Source of the DNA: Phoronis australis
Taxonomy: Eukaryota; Phoronida; Phoronidae
Direction: 5' to 3'
Assembly (NCBI GenBank): GCA_002633005.1
Contig: NMRA01000531.1
Coordinates: 140,590-204,589 of the forward strand
Length of the DNA: 64,000 nt
Within the stretch, counting starts at the first letter, position 1, and the number at the start of each line of letters is the position of its first letter. Below are positions 38,001 through 48,000 of this stretch, in pieces. A model generated the notes under the pieces. It worked only from the letters and a program-made list of their open reading frames with translations. It made no database searches and had not been told where the DNA came from. A program made the translations under genes and the position numbers.

Positions 38001-40297
38001 GGACTCCAGCCATTTTCAGGTTACTACAAAGTTAACAATCCCTAAATCCATTGTAATTGAGTTCTCTAACAACCTAGCTTGTCGTACAATACTCATCGAT
38101 GGGAAGTGGTGACAACAATTTTAGAAAAACAGTTCGAAAACAAAAGTAGCACAGATCCTCACAGTAAACTCAACACAGAACCAAATTGGTGCGAAATTTT
38201 TGCCTCCCAAAAGGTCACTTCCGGAGCAGAGGACGAGTAATTAATTTAATTACAACAAGCTGTAATTAAGTGAAAAATATATCTGGGATAATCAGTGAAC
38301 CTTGTTTTTGCTAAAAATGACATGGAAATAGGTTGCCTTCGCATTTAAGGGTGCCGCAAATGTTTGTGCTTAGTATCTATAGCGACATCCTAGGTAAGCC
38401 TGCATTAAAGCCGTGTAAAAAGGTGACAGCAAAAATTTGCAAACATGGTGCTAATTGCAAGTGATGTTTTCTTGTCCAAATGTTCATTTAATTCACAAAA
38501 ACAACTAATAGTGAAACATTATATTCACATGCTGATCTTGTCATTGGCATTTTCACTGCGTAACCATGGAAACAAGAACCACTATTTGACACAATTTCAA
38601 TCAATTATCTTTTAAAGCAGATAAGGCTCGGGTTTTTCAAACATGTCTCAAGATTTCCAATCATGATGTCAAACACTTCAAACGTGGTGCCCCACCATGT
38701 TGAAATGCATGATGGGAGAACACCACTGTCTTTATTAGCATTTGTATGCACCTTCGTCTGTTTGGGTGCATATTGCAATATCAGCAATTATTTTTGTCCC
38801 AACCTCAGGAATTCTTATCACAGGCATAACAAATCGTGCAATTCTGTTAACAAGCTTACTTTGAAATTTTTTGTGTTTACTTGCGGCCGTTTTGAAATGA
38901 TCGACCAGTGCCTACCCATATTGTTGGTTGTTAGCAAATAGCTATGCCACTCAAACAATGCTAAAACTAAAGTAAATTTCCATGACAAGTTCTTTCTGTG
39001 GGCTGTTCCAGTAAAATCCGTGTGGGAGGGGGGGGGGGGACGGCAGTACAAATAAAAATTCGTGGGTGGTGGTCTTCAGAAAAAAACTCAAATTATGGGT
39101 GGTCGTTCNTGTGGGGAAGTTTGACAATATGAAATTTCACCGCTCCACCATTTAGTGTCTTAAACTGAAGAATGTTTACTGTAGCAATAATTGCAGTAAA
39201 TGTTTGATGTTCTCATCTATTACGGCATTGACGACATACAGCATTTTTTTCAATTTGTCGTCTGCTCCGCACTGTGTTGAAATCAATGACGAGTTCAATA
39301 AGCAAGTATTTCCAAAGCATTTTTTCCAGTGCCAGTGAAACCTCTGCTTCCAAAGGTGAAAAAAAAATAAAAAAGAATATGAACTGAAAAGGAAACGTGA
39401 ACATATGACCAAGTGGCTGGAGGAGGCCTGCAGAGGAGATGACCTCATTTTACATGTAACTGCAAAATAAAACTTAACTACTTGTCAAATTTACTTTGTT
39501 TAATCTATGAATAAATATTTGTTCCTTCAAATATTTTGACAAAGCTCTTTTTTAAGTAGAGTTTTCCAAAAGAATAACAAGTCAAAAAAAATTAATGCCG
39601 AGGCCTGTTTTCACACAGATTTGTGGAGTTCTGTGTCACTTTGTTTTTAATCCGATTTTGGCGTCTGCCTCTTTATCCACCAAAGGGCTTGAATGATCAT
39701 CATGAAAATTGGCAGATTTGTTCTCGTTGAGATCTCATTTGACGTTTATTTTCAGACAGGTTTATCTATTGTGGCGGCCCCTAGTGGCAGTGCAGTCTCC
39801 AGCACATTTCAACCTTACCCATTGCTCATTTTTAGCTGCGAATAACACTCGCACACTATGGTGTTCTATTGAGACCCCTATTCAGTACAACTGTTATAAA
39901 CTTTTGTTATTTGTGCTGGGTTCTTGCGGCGACGCAAGATGGCACGAAAAGGCAGCTTCACCTATCATTTACATAATTACACGTTTTCTTAATATTTTAC
40001 TAAGGCTTTGCCAAGACTATCTGGTTAGCCCAATACATCTAATATAACAAAATTCCATTGTAGTAGGCATTTAAAATGTAAATGCTTAGTTAAATCTATC
40101 GGGGATTTGAATCTTAAACTGCTTCATTTTGATTCATACTTAACGGAACTGCTCGTGCTAATGTTTCAAAAACAATGTATTTTTGTTGGTCTTTTCAGAA
40201 ATGTATAGCCATGTGCATGGATCGCTTTATGGATGCCTGGAACTTAGTATCGAGATCATACAGTAAACGTCTACAGATGGAGAAGAACAAGTCATGA
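31887..40297 (+). CDS. TIMM13: TIMM13, small TIM chaperone of the mitochondrial intermembrane space (complete, 93 aa)
   Basis: Three plus-strand exons (31887-32000, 36586-36654, 40199-40297) join in phase 0 to give 93 residues; the vertebrate protein has 95. The N-terminus ends [13 protein letters not shown]. The middle and last exons carry the twin CX3C motifs that define small TIM proteins, CFKKC and CIAMC, followed by [19 protein letters not shown]. Known role: TIMM8-TIMM13 hexamers chaperone hydrophobic inner-membrane proteins such as TIM23 across the intermembrane space, and the four Cys form two disulfides after import through MIA40. The MDAWN and SRLQ-like words separate TIMM13 from TIMM8, 9 and 10. 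The donor of exon 1 (GTTCTC) is far from consensus, and intron 1 begins only 40 bases before an inverted-repeat element; the junction nonetheless gives the expected LLQ-KMSDKC join. Confidence 0.95.
32041..32912. mobile_element. Inverted-repeat element in TIMM13 intron 1 with ~134-bp near-identical arms
   Basis: The left arm 32041-32175 and right arm 32779-32912 are reverse complements, with no difference that I can see over about 128 bases. Both begin TAGGCAATGACC at the outside. Each arm holds its own hairpin: CATCGCCTCTG and CAGAGGCGATG separated by 11 bases. The loop contains an N gap (32470-32704). No transposase is visible. Flanks share GGGAAGGCA but not in perfect register, so the target duplication is uncertain. 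It starts 40 bases after the TIMM13 exon 1 donor. Confidence 0.6.
32470..32704. other. Assembly gap (N run)
   Basis: 235 unresolved bases in the loop of the inverted-repeat element; gap size may be nominal. Confidence 0.95.
32905..32998. repeat. CATTGG simple repeat
   Basis: Imperfect runs of GGCATTGG/GGCCATTGG follow directly on the right arm of the inverted-repeat element. Confidence 0.7.
35047..36068. mobile_element. 1.02-kb DNA-transposon-like element with short inverted ends and ACAGT target duplication
   Basis: The left end CATAGGCGGATTTAGG and the right end, read on the other strand as CAGTGGCGGATCTAGG, are inverted copies. Both are flanked by ACAGT (35042-35046 and 36069-36073), a 5-bp target duplication. 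Just inside the left end is a G8/C14 stretch able to form a strong hairpin; the right end has the matching CCC/GGG words. No long coding frame is present. It interrupts TIMM13 intron 1 and includes a tRNA-like segment at about 35735-35812. Confidence 0.6.
35735..35812 (+). repeat. tRNA-derived (SINE-like) segment
   Basis: TGGTGTAGTAG fits the A-box consensus and GAGTTCGAGTC the B-box consensus, about 44 bases apart. It is followed by a T-rich stretch. There is no intact cloverleaf, so it is a tRNA relic or SINE head, not a working tRNA gene. Confidence 0.45.
36586..36654 (+). CDS. TIMM13: TIMM13 coding exon 2 (residues 39-61)
   Basis: The acceptor TTATTTTTCAG precedes [15 protein letters not shown]; the donor is CAG|GTAAAA. 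It contains the first CX3C motif. Confidence 0.95.
36874..38354. mobile_element. 1.48-kb DNA transposon with ~180-bp terminal inverted repeats, TIMM13 intron 2
   Basis: The left end (36874-37060) and right end (about 38170-38354) are diverged inverted copies sharing GAAGGCAACC, TGTCATTTTTAGCAAAAAC, TTCACTTAATTACAG, TACTCGTCCTCT and CTCCGGAAGTGAC in mirrored order. The outermost bases are GCACCTT and AAGGGTGC. I see no clear target duplication. The interior holds a broken reading frame that resembles a transposase fragment, so this is probably a decayed copy of an autonomous element. Confidence 0.65.
37650..38045 (+). pseudogene. Transposase-like remnant inside the 36.9-38.4 kb element
   Basis: Frame 37672-37914 encodes [17 protein letters not shown], then [17 protein letters not shown], a C-x2-C plus C-x3-GH-x3-W-x-S pattern. 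I recall this zinc-binding pattern from uncharacterised transposon-encoded proteins of invertebrates and fish. The frame is then lost, and stops interrupt it upstream. The assignment to a transposase is inference from position and pattern, not from a database match. Confidence 0.4.
39774..39796 (-). promoter_or_regulatory. Single strong CTCF-like site in TIMM13 intron 2
   Basis: On the minus strand it reads CTGCACTGCC then ACTAGGGGCCGCC, matching both the upstream CTGCA element and most of the CTCF core. It lies about 400 bases before exon 3, outside the three repeat blocks. Confidence 0.3.
40199..40297 (+). CDS. TIMM13: TIMM13 coding exon 3 (residues 62-93, stop TGA)
   Basis: The acceptor GTCTTTTCAG precedes [15 protein letters not shown]; the exon ends RLQMEKNKS and TGA. 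It contains the second CX3C motif. Confidence 0.95.
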   Translation, partial: KCIAMCMDRFMDAWNLVSRSYSKRLQMEKNKS

Positions 40298-40645
40298 AAC
40301 TACCTTACTAGTGTGCTCAACTCGATAATAGTTATTTGTATATACATATTCAGACACGCTGTACCAAGCTGATTCTGTCATTATTTGAGTTCGTCGCACT
40401 TGGTACTGTGCAAGTGTTTTACAGTGCATAACGCTGCATCAAAATCCCCTAGGATGGTCTGGTCAGCATTTAGAAACATTGAAGTGACTCTTAATAGTTC
40501 TGCAGTAATGTGCTTTTGTAATGATAAATTTAACAACAATCATGCTTTCCAGAACTCTGGTTATTGACTATGGGAGCTGCCCAAATGTCTGTGTGTAATG
40601 TATGTGTGGGTTGTGCTGTGGGGAGAGTAGGAAATCTTGAGTAAT

Positions 40646-40651
40646 AATAAA
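40646..40651 (+). terminator. AATAAA poly(A) signal, TIMM13
   Basis: The canonical hexamer lies about 350 bases downstream of the TIMM13 stop, followed by a GTGA/TTGTTG-rich stretch. It is the best candidate for the 3' end of the transcript. Confidence 0.5.
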
Positions 40652-42899
40652 CAAGATGATTAAAGTACAGTGACATCTTGTTGTTTAATCCTCTTACACC
40701 ATAGAAAACAAGCTTGGAATACTGCAGTAGCTGTTTATTGTCCTTGGAACACTAAGTCACTGTCCTTTGGCTACTAAAGCCACAGAAAATGACTTGGTTC
40801 TGGCCAGTGTTTTTGAAAAAAATTCTGTGGTGGTTTGGTTTTCAGGTGACTTGATGTGCAGTCTGTAGTTTTCAAAGTAAACTACAATATGGTAATTCAA
40901 CCCATTTTCGGTGCACAAAACTGCGACCAAAAACCCATTTTAATTTCAACTGAATCCAGTCAAAATCTCAACAGGTGTTGCTCCATCAAAATTGTGAAAA
41001 CTTAGTATTTACTGCAAAAATCCATTAAAATAAACGAATACCAGATACATTAGTGCAATAACGTCAAATTAAAGTTGTACAAAATGCTTATTTTATTGCA
41101 ACAAAAAATTGATTAAACTGCCAAACTATTCTGGCAAGTTGTTTATGCAAGTTTGACAGAGCTCTGTCAAAATATGTCTGTTTATGTTGAAAACTACAGT
41201 TCTGTGATAGTCAGTATACTAATTTCTTTTCCATAGTTGGGGATTTATAGTTTCTGCACCCTATAGTCACTTCGCCTCATAATGAAAGTTATCGCACTGT
41301 ATTTCAGCCAATCAGAGGAAAGACGCAGGAGTTGTGGTATAATCATATTAAATGCAAGGATGACTTTGTTCCTATTATACAGGTATCGTCACAATGCTAT
41401 TCTCAGTTCTTGAACAACCGTCATTTGAAGGGATACATCTTACATATCGAATTCACAACATCACACAAGTACATCCAGTCAACTGAGTCCTCTAATGTTA
41501 TGATATTCAAGTTCAACTCAAAACAATGTCACTGAAGAGAGTTCAGGCGAAGCTAGCCTTTCAGTGGAACCGAAGACACGTGACCAATCTTTCCATTAAC
41601 AATTATTTGGGTAAAAACTGAATTAAAAAATGGCAGCAATTTCGTCCAACAATGAGCTCTACGACACCAGCTTCAGTCCCACGAGTTCTCACACACGCTT
41701 CAACATCAGATTATTCTGGTATGCATGCTTTCAACACAAACGGATCCTTTAAATGGGAAACTTGGCATTCATTAGGCAGAGCTAGTGTAAATAAGAATAC
41801 ATTCTTGGTGTAGACATGTATATGCATTCAGATAGTAGGTGGGACCCTCTCTCATCCCAGCAACACCCCGGTGCTGAAGACCAGCTTTCTGCACTCAGTC
41901 TATTTGGATGAGAGAAACGGGACCTTTTCTTCTTCATCAATGCCTTAAGCATCGAGTCGCCAATTGTTTCCAAGGACAATATTCCATTGAAAATGAAGCC
42001 ACACACGAAGCAACAACCATATCCATAGTAACTAACAAAGTCTTGCATGAGAAAGCAAACATTTTGGATTTTATCTTTTCTAAAAATACAAATCCCTGGT
42101 TATCACGTGCAGCGTTAATGAACTTGGCCTTGGCAACAACAGAATGTCTTAAGTGGCACAGCATAACGCCTGCATCTTGTGTAGTTTGCACTCACTTCCA
42201 CTGAACAAAAACAATGGCTGTTGGGCACTATCTGTGTTGGACAATTAGTAAGCTCAATGGAAGAGATCGCATGAACAAGATACTTGCCTTTTGTTGGTTT
42301 GTTGGTCCATTTACATCCCTTTTATCATTGCCAAGGGGTCAGTGTTACAGTAATTTATGCTGAAAAATGTTTCTCCAAGGCAACCAGGGATCTTCATATA
42401 TACTTTCAGTAAAGGTAACATTAAAACGCACCGTACTACGCCATGTTAACGCCCAAGCTCAGTTTAGCACCCATCCCTAAAATTTCCAGATTTTCACTTA
42501 TAAGAGTTCATGCTCAGTTTACTATACACAACCAATTCATGTCAGACCCTAAAACTACCTGTAACGTAACGGCTGCCTTATCAGAATTTCAGCTAACAAC
42601 AAGAACGCAACTGGCTTGCCTTATGAATAGCAATCAGTCAATTGCAAAAGCTTGCCTTTATTAGAGATGGAAAATGCCATACTCTCCTACTCTCTACTAA
42701 AGGAGACAAGAAATGGTCCTTTCTAATATCTTATTCGCGAGCAAAAGGGCATGGAGCCAGCTCATTACATGCCTAACATTAGAATTCGAAAATTTAAAGA
42801 TAGGCTCTGCGTAAAAAGCTGGGTCACAAAATATTGTTTGCGGTCACTCCATCCTAGATGGTAAGCCCCTTACTACGTTTTCTACAATTCGCCGATGTT
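40652..42899. other. TIMM13-CHORDC1 convergent intergenic region
   Basis: No conserved frame, tRNA or clear transposon end seen. Sequence is AT-rich with scattered short repeats; open frames up to 98 codons look random. Confidence 0.5.
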
Positions 42900-42905
42900 T
42901 TATTC
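42900..42905 (-). terminator. AATAAA poly(A) signal candidate, CHORDC1
   Basis: A minus-strand AATAAA lies about 170 bases past the CHORDC1 stop. A second copy lies at 42657-42662. Either could end the transcript, so the 3' ends of TIMM13 and CHORDC1 are about 2 kb apart and convergent. Confidence 0.4.
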
Positions 42906-43074
42906 AACTTGCACATGAACTCTGACACCAATGTAGCTCCCTGGGCCTTAAACCAATCAATCATTCAAAAGCACACTTCTTAAAAACTCCACTTGATGCT
43001 GTTCCTGATGTTTGAGTTCCTAATTCAAGCACCCTGGGTGGTAACCTGGACAAGTATGGTTAAATGAAACAGTT

Positions 43075-43218
43075 TCATGATTTGTCACTGTTCTCCGTTT
43101 CTTGTTCTGTTTGCTGCGGTAGTTCTAAACTGGACCAACTGCCTGGAACTGCTTTCTTGAGGTTAATTTCCACTTTTGTTCCTAGCATTTTCACATTACT
43201 TTTCTCAAGATCAATAAC
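43075..43218 (-). CDS. CHORDC1: CHORDC1 coding exon 7 (residues 285-331, stop TGA)
   Basis: The acceptor CTTTTCAG precedes [20 protein letters not shown]; the exon ends [10 protein letters not shown] and a polar tail ending SDKS, then TGA at 43077-43075. Confidence 0.93.
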   Translation of the reverse strand, partial: VIDLEKSNVKMLGTKVEINLKKAVPGSWSSLELPQQTEQETENSDKS

Positions 43219-45033
43219 CTGAAAAGAAATGAAGATCTCACATTAAACAGACTTCACAGAGAAGATTGTTAAGACCGGTGCCAAAGGCTATAAAACCAGA
43301 ATTCTTTCTCTTGAAGGAATTAACTTGAGTTATTATGAGTAACATAATTATGAGTTACTGTACTAAAGAATCAGTAATTGTGAGATTAAAAAATAGGTTT
43401 AGATTAAGGAAAATCTCAGACATCTGAGCATTTTTACATAAGGTTTGATGAATGATAGTGAAAGGCTTTTTTTCCTATAAATGTACCCCTCAAAAACAAC
43501 ATTTTCAACAACAACGCACGATCATATTACCTTGAGAATGACACAGCATCGTGAATAACATGAATTAATTTGCTTTGTCTCCCAGATTCAGAAAATATAA
43601 TTTAAGAGGTTGACAGCTGCAAGTTACTTTTAAAATATAATTCAAGATGAATACAACAATTTAATTAGGGTATATGCAACCTCAACTCTACTATTTAATT
43701 GTGTAAAATAGTCTGACAGACTCTCAAACACAGTATGACACAAATGAGATACGAACAGATAAATGGATTTTGTTATCTTCGCCATGCAACTTGCAAAACA
43801 AACAACTCTGATGTCAAATTGCAAAGAAACATTCCGATCAGCACACTTGATAACTGGTCAGTCGCCTGGAGGAAAACAACCTTAATTTTGATATAGGCCA
43901 AACTGAAACACAGCTCTCAAATAAAACGGAAAATTTTGTTGACACTGGAGATTTTTTTCATGTACCATCATCAGGTATATGAAATCAACATAGTAAAACC
44001 ATTACCTCCCAATATTTAGGTTATGTAGGGCATTATCAACAAGCATTACCTCCCAATGTTTAGGTTAAGTAGGGCATTATCAACAAGCATTACTTCCCAA
44101 TATTTAGGTTATGCAGGGCATTATCAATAAGTATTACCTCCCAATATTTAGGTTATGCAGGGCATTACCAATAAGTATTACCTCCCAATATTTAGGTTAT
44201 GCAGGGCATTATCAATTACCTGCCAATATTTAGGTTATGCAGGGCATTATCAATAAGTATTACCTCCCAATATTTAGGTTATGCAGGGCATTATCAATAA
44301 GTATTACCTCCCAATATTTAGGTCATGCAGGGCATTATCAATAAGTATTACCTCCCAATATTTAGGTTATGTAGGGCATTATCAACAAGTATTACCTCCC
44401 AATATTTAGGTTATGTAGGGCATTATCAATAAGCGTGAGCATTTAGCCAAATATCTACAAAACTATAAAATTCAACTTCGTACGTACAAGTATGTATTTT
44501 TAAAAGTAGAAAACCAGTAGAATTTGTGTTCTGACCAGTTATTCTTAGTAGTACTGACAAAAATAGAAAGGTTCATTCATAGCAAAAAATATCAATAAAC
44601 TGGACAGATTTCATTTGATATCAATGTTCAAGACAAAATCTCAAAAACTCTGTAAGTTACAGGTTGGTAATATATCAGTTCCTCTTTGTTTCACGCAAGT
44701 TTTGAGTTTCTTCATAACAATCATAAGTCCTATTTTTGATTATCCTCATGAAAAAGTGGAACATTTTAAAACAATCCCTATCAGCATTTTGCAGAACTAT
44801 ACATAAAGTGTAAGTGAACGTTTGTCTGAATCCAATCAGCCATTTTTGAGATATGCTGTTTCGAAGTTGGCCAGATTTGGTCATTTTGAGGGTGCTAAAT
44901 AGCCTTAAGGTTCCACTAAATCTTGTACTCACAAGGATAAACAGAAATCGCATAGAGCACCAAAACATAGAATGATACACAATAAATCCCAGATAAAAAA
45001 CCTCATATTTGTTACATCAACTTACGAATATAT

Positions 45034-45074
<41 letters not shown>

Positions 45075-48000
45075 TATATATATATACATAAGTAACTTCA
45101 GTTGATGAAAGAGCGGTTCCCAAGTACAACATCATGCAACAATACCAGTGGCAATTTCCAAACGGGTGGTTGCCAAGTGCACACGTTTGTTCAGTCACTC
45201 CACAGAGCACCTGGTGAGGACTACTTTTTCTAGAGTCAAACAAAACCTTTAAAGCATCAACAACACACAAGAGTAACACATTCATACTCACCCCGTTAAG
45301 TACTAATTCCTTGTTAAATATACTTTTGCCATCTTCGAAAACAATGCAAATCTGGGCAGAGACTTGATTGGCACTGACAAAGGACTTTTTTGGATCGCAA
45401 ACTTTTGCGAACACAGATATAGTAACGAAGCTGCCTGTTTGATGCCAGTCGTAACGACATGCGGGTTTTTGACTTTCACTCTGAAAGTAAAAATAATGTC
45501 AATGTACAAAAGAATAGCATATTAAATATCTAATAAAGGTAAACAGATATTAACCTTATCGTCTTTACACTGCTTTGCGCCTGTGTTTAAAGATGCATTC
45601 AGAGATCAGGGCTTCCAGACAGCTCAGCTAAACTCAATGATTGAACCCCTGAACTCCAACATGACTCAGACTTTACATCATTCGAATACAGGGCCTTCAG
45701 TTTTGAGGCCAAATATCAGCCCCATTCCCTCCGAGAAATATTTAGAAATCATGTGAAATTTTTGTCGTCAGACCCAAAAATAGTCCAGTTCAAAGTAAGC
45801 CCTAGGGTTGGAGTTACAATTCACACAGTCGACGATTAGAAACAGCTCAAAACAATAGTTTTAGGTATTCGAGGCAGAGCCGATAAGGATGGCAACGGGG
45901 GGGAGGAGGAGATTTCTGTCTTCCCCGTGAAAAAATCACATCTCATAAGGAACAGGCATGTTCCCTTCAGGATAGCAAGGCCCCTCAAACACAAACTTAT
46001 TCTAGTAACTTTACTCAAAGTGCTCCATGCAGTTGGTTCAATTACAGAGATGAGATGCCCCGGTTATTCAAAACTGGACTTGTGCCCAGATACATAACAT
46101 TTTTTTTTCATTTAATACTTGAAGTTCACCAGTTCAGGTAAGGGACAGTAAACAGACGGATTAGAAATATCCTCGATTACATTACATTGGTTGCTGCATG
46201 GAATATTAGTATACACTGACGAGTATGAGTTAAACAAAAATTATCAAAATCCAAACAGTGAGCTGCTCGTAACTTGCAAACATTCAATTCTGGACTTGTG
46301 CCCAGATACATAACATTTTTTTTTCATTTAATACTTGAAGTTCACCAGTTTAGGTAAGGGACAGTAAACAGACGGATTAGAAATATCCTCGATTACATTA
46401 CATTGGTTGCTGCATGGAATATTAGTATACACTGACGAGTATGAGTTAAACAAAAATTATCAAAATCCAAACAGTGAGCTGCTCGTAACTTGCAAACATT
46501 CAATTCTGTACGTTCTGGATCCTGATATGAGCAATCACAAAGTTACGGAGCTTCAACGAATTAATTGTCCAAACTGTATCAACAAAGGGCACGTGTATGA
46601 TGTAGCACTGACGATGAGTCAAACACTGGCAGTAACCCCGTCCACTACAGCAGTGTACTCGGCTGTCCTACCAGCACTTCTAACAGAGTGACCTCACCTC
46701 TGGCTTGAACCAGACATGTACACCTGTCTCACAGCCTTCTTGGTTAAGGAAGGCATCAAAGTCACTGGTCCTTCTCATGCAGCACGTCCAGAACTTGCAA
46801 CTGAAATGTATAAAACGTCTCATCAACCTGCTCTACACATTTAGTAGTGATCAACAACGGACACCCAAGTCATCTCAGTTTTGCCTAAGTCAACGATTAA
46901 AGTGAAAATTATGAAGGAACTGTAAAGAAAATTAGCTGTAAATGGTACGAAAATCAAACTACTATGTTCCGAAAGTTTCACAAGAAAGAATCAGCAATAA
47001 TCCAAAGGCAATGTTTTGTTCTTGTAAAATGTTGATAGACAGGCAGGTCAGCAGACACATTAAGCAGTATTTTTGTCTCCATTGTAAAAATTACAAGAAC
47101 CAACAGTGAAATCGCAATTAAAGGGGTTCTTTAGATAACTTAGGCGAATAGCAAACAGTAAGATAAAACAATGGCTTCTTTAAAACTCATCACAGGTTCT
47201 GACACGGGCTCTCATAGCATTAATAAACTGATGCATTGTTCCGCTCAGATGAAGACACAAATTCATTAACACATTCCTCATAGTTCATAGACACGATGGA
47301 AAAACATCTGTCAAAAAACAATGCTCATTGCAAGAAAAGATAATACTTAAAAATTAAGAGACAACAGGGCCCTTCACCGCTTGAAATCGGGTCTGAATAT
47401 CGGGCCCCGTTCCCCTCTCAAAATATTGAACAAGAGGAATGCAGAGCGTTGAAATGCACCCACGAATGCACCACAAACGTTGTGCTTCTAGGGGTGTTTA
47501 TTTGTAGCATAAAAATGGCCACTAGATGGCGCAAAATATGTCAAATCTATCCGAAAATTGGTATATGTCATCAAAACTATTTACCAAATTTCACACAAAT
47601 CTATCAAGGAACCAAGGAGACCAGAAAAAAATGGAATTGCCTCTAGGAGGCTATGGGCGCAACAAACATAAATGCCACAAGGAGGTGCCATAGTAGTTGA
47701 AGTTGTAAGAAAATCATAGTCAACTGCCCTCTTCATACCAAGAACATATACGCAATTTTTACAGTCATCCTTAGAGTGGGAGGGGCTTATTTGATAGAAG
47801 GGCAGTTGCCAAAAACAGACTGAAAAACAGTAAAAATGGCCACTAGATGGCGCAAAAAATGTTGAATCCATCCAAAAACAGGAACATGTCATCGTTTCAA
47901 TAAAAGGCTATTTACTAAATTTCATGAAAATCTGATAAACAGCTTCAAGGAAACAGAGGAAAATTGAAACAAATGAAATTGTCACTAGGGGACACAGTCT

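Noticed and set aside
44002-44436. CRISPR-like array
   Set aside because: The 44-bp repeats are contiguous without spacers, in an animal intron; it is a minisatellite.
45022-45110. Tyr/Val repeat peptide extending CHORDC1 exon 6
   Set aside because: It is a translated ATATAC microsatellite beyond a GTGAGT donor.
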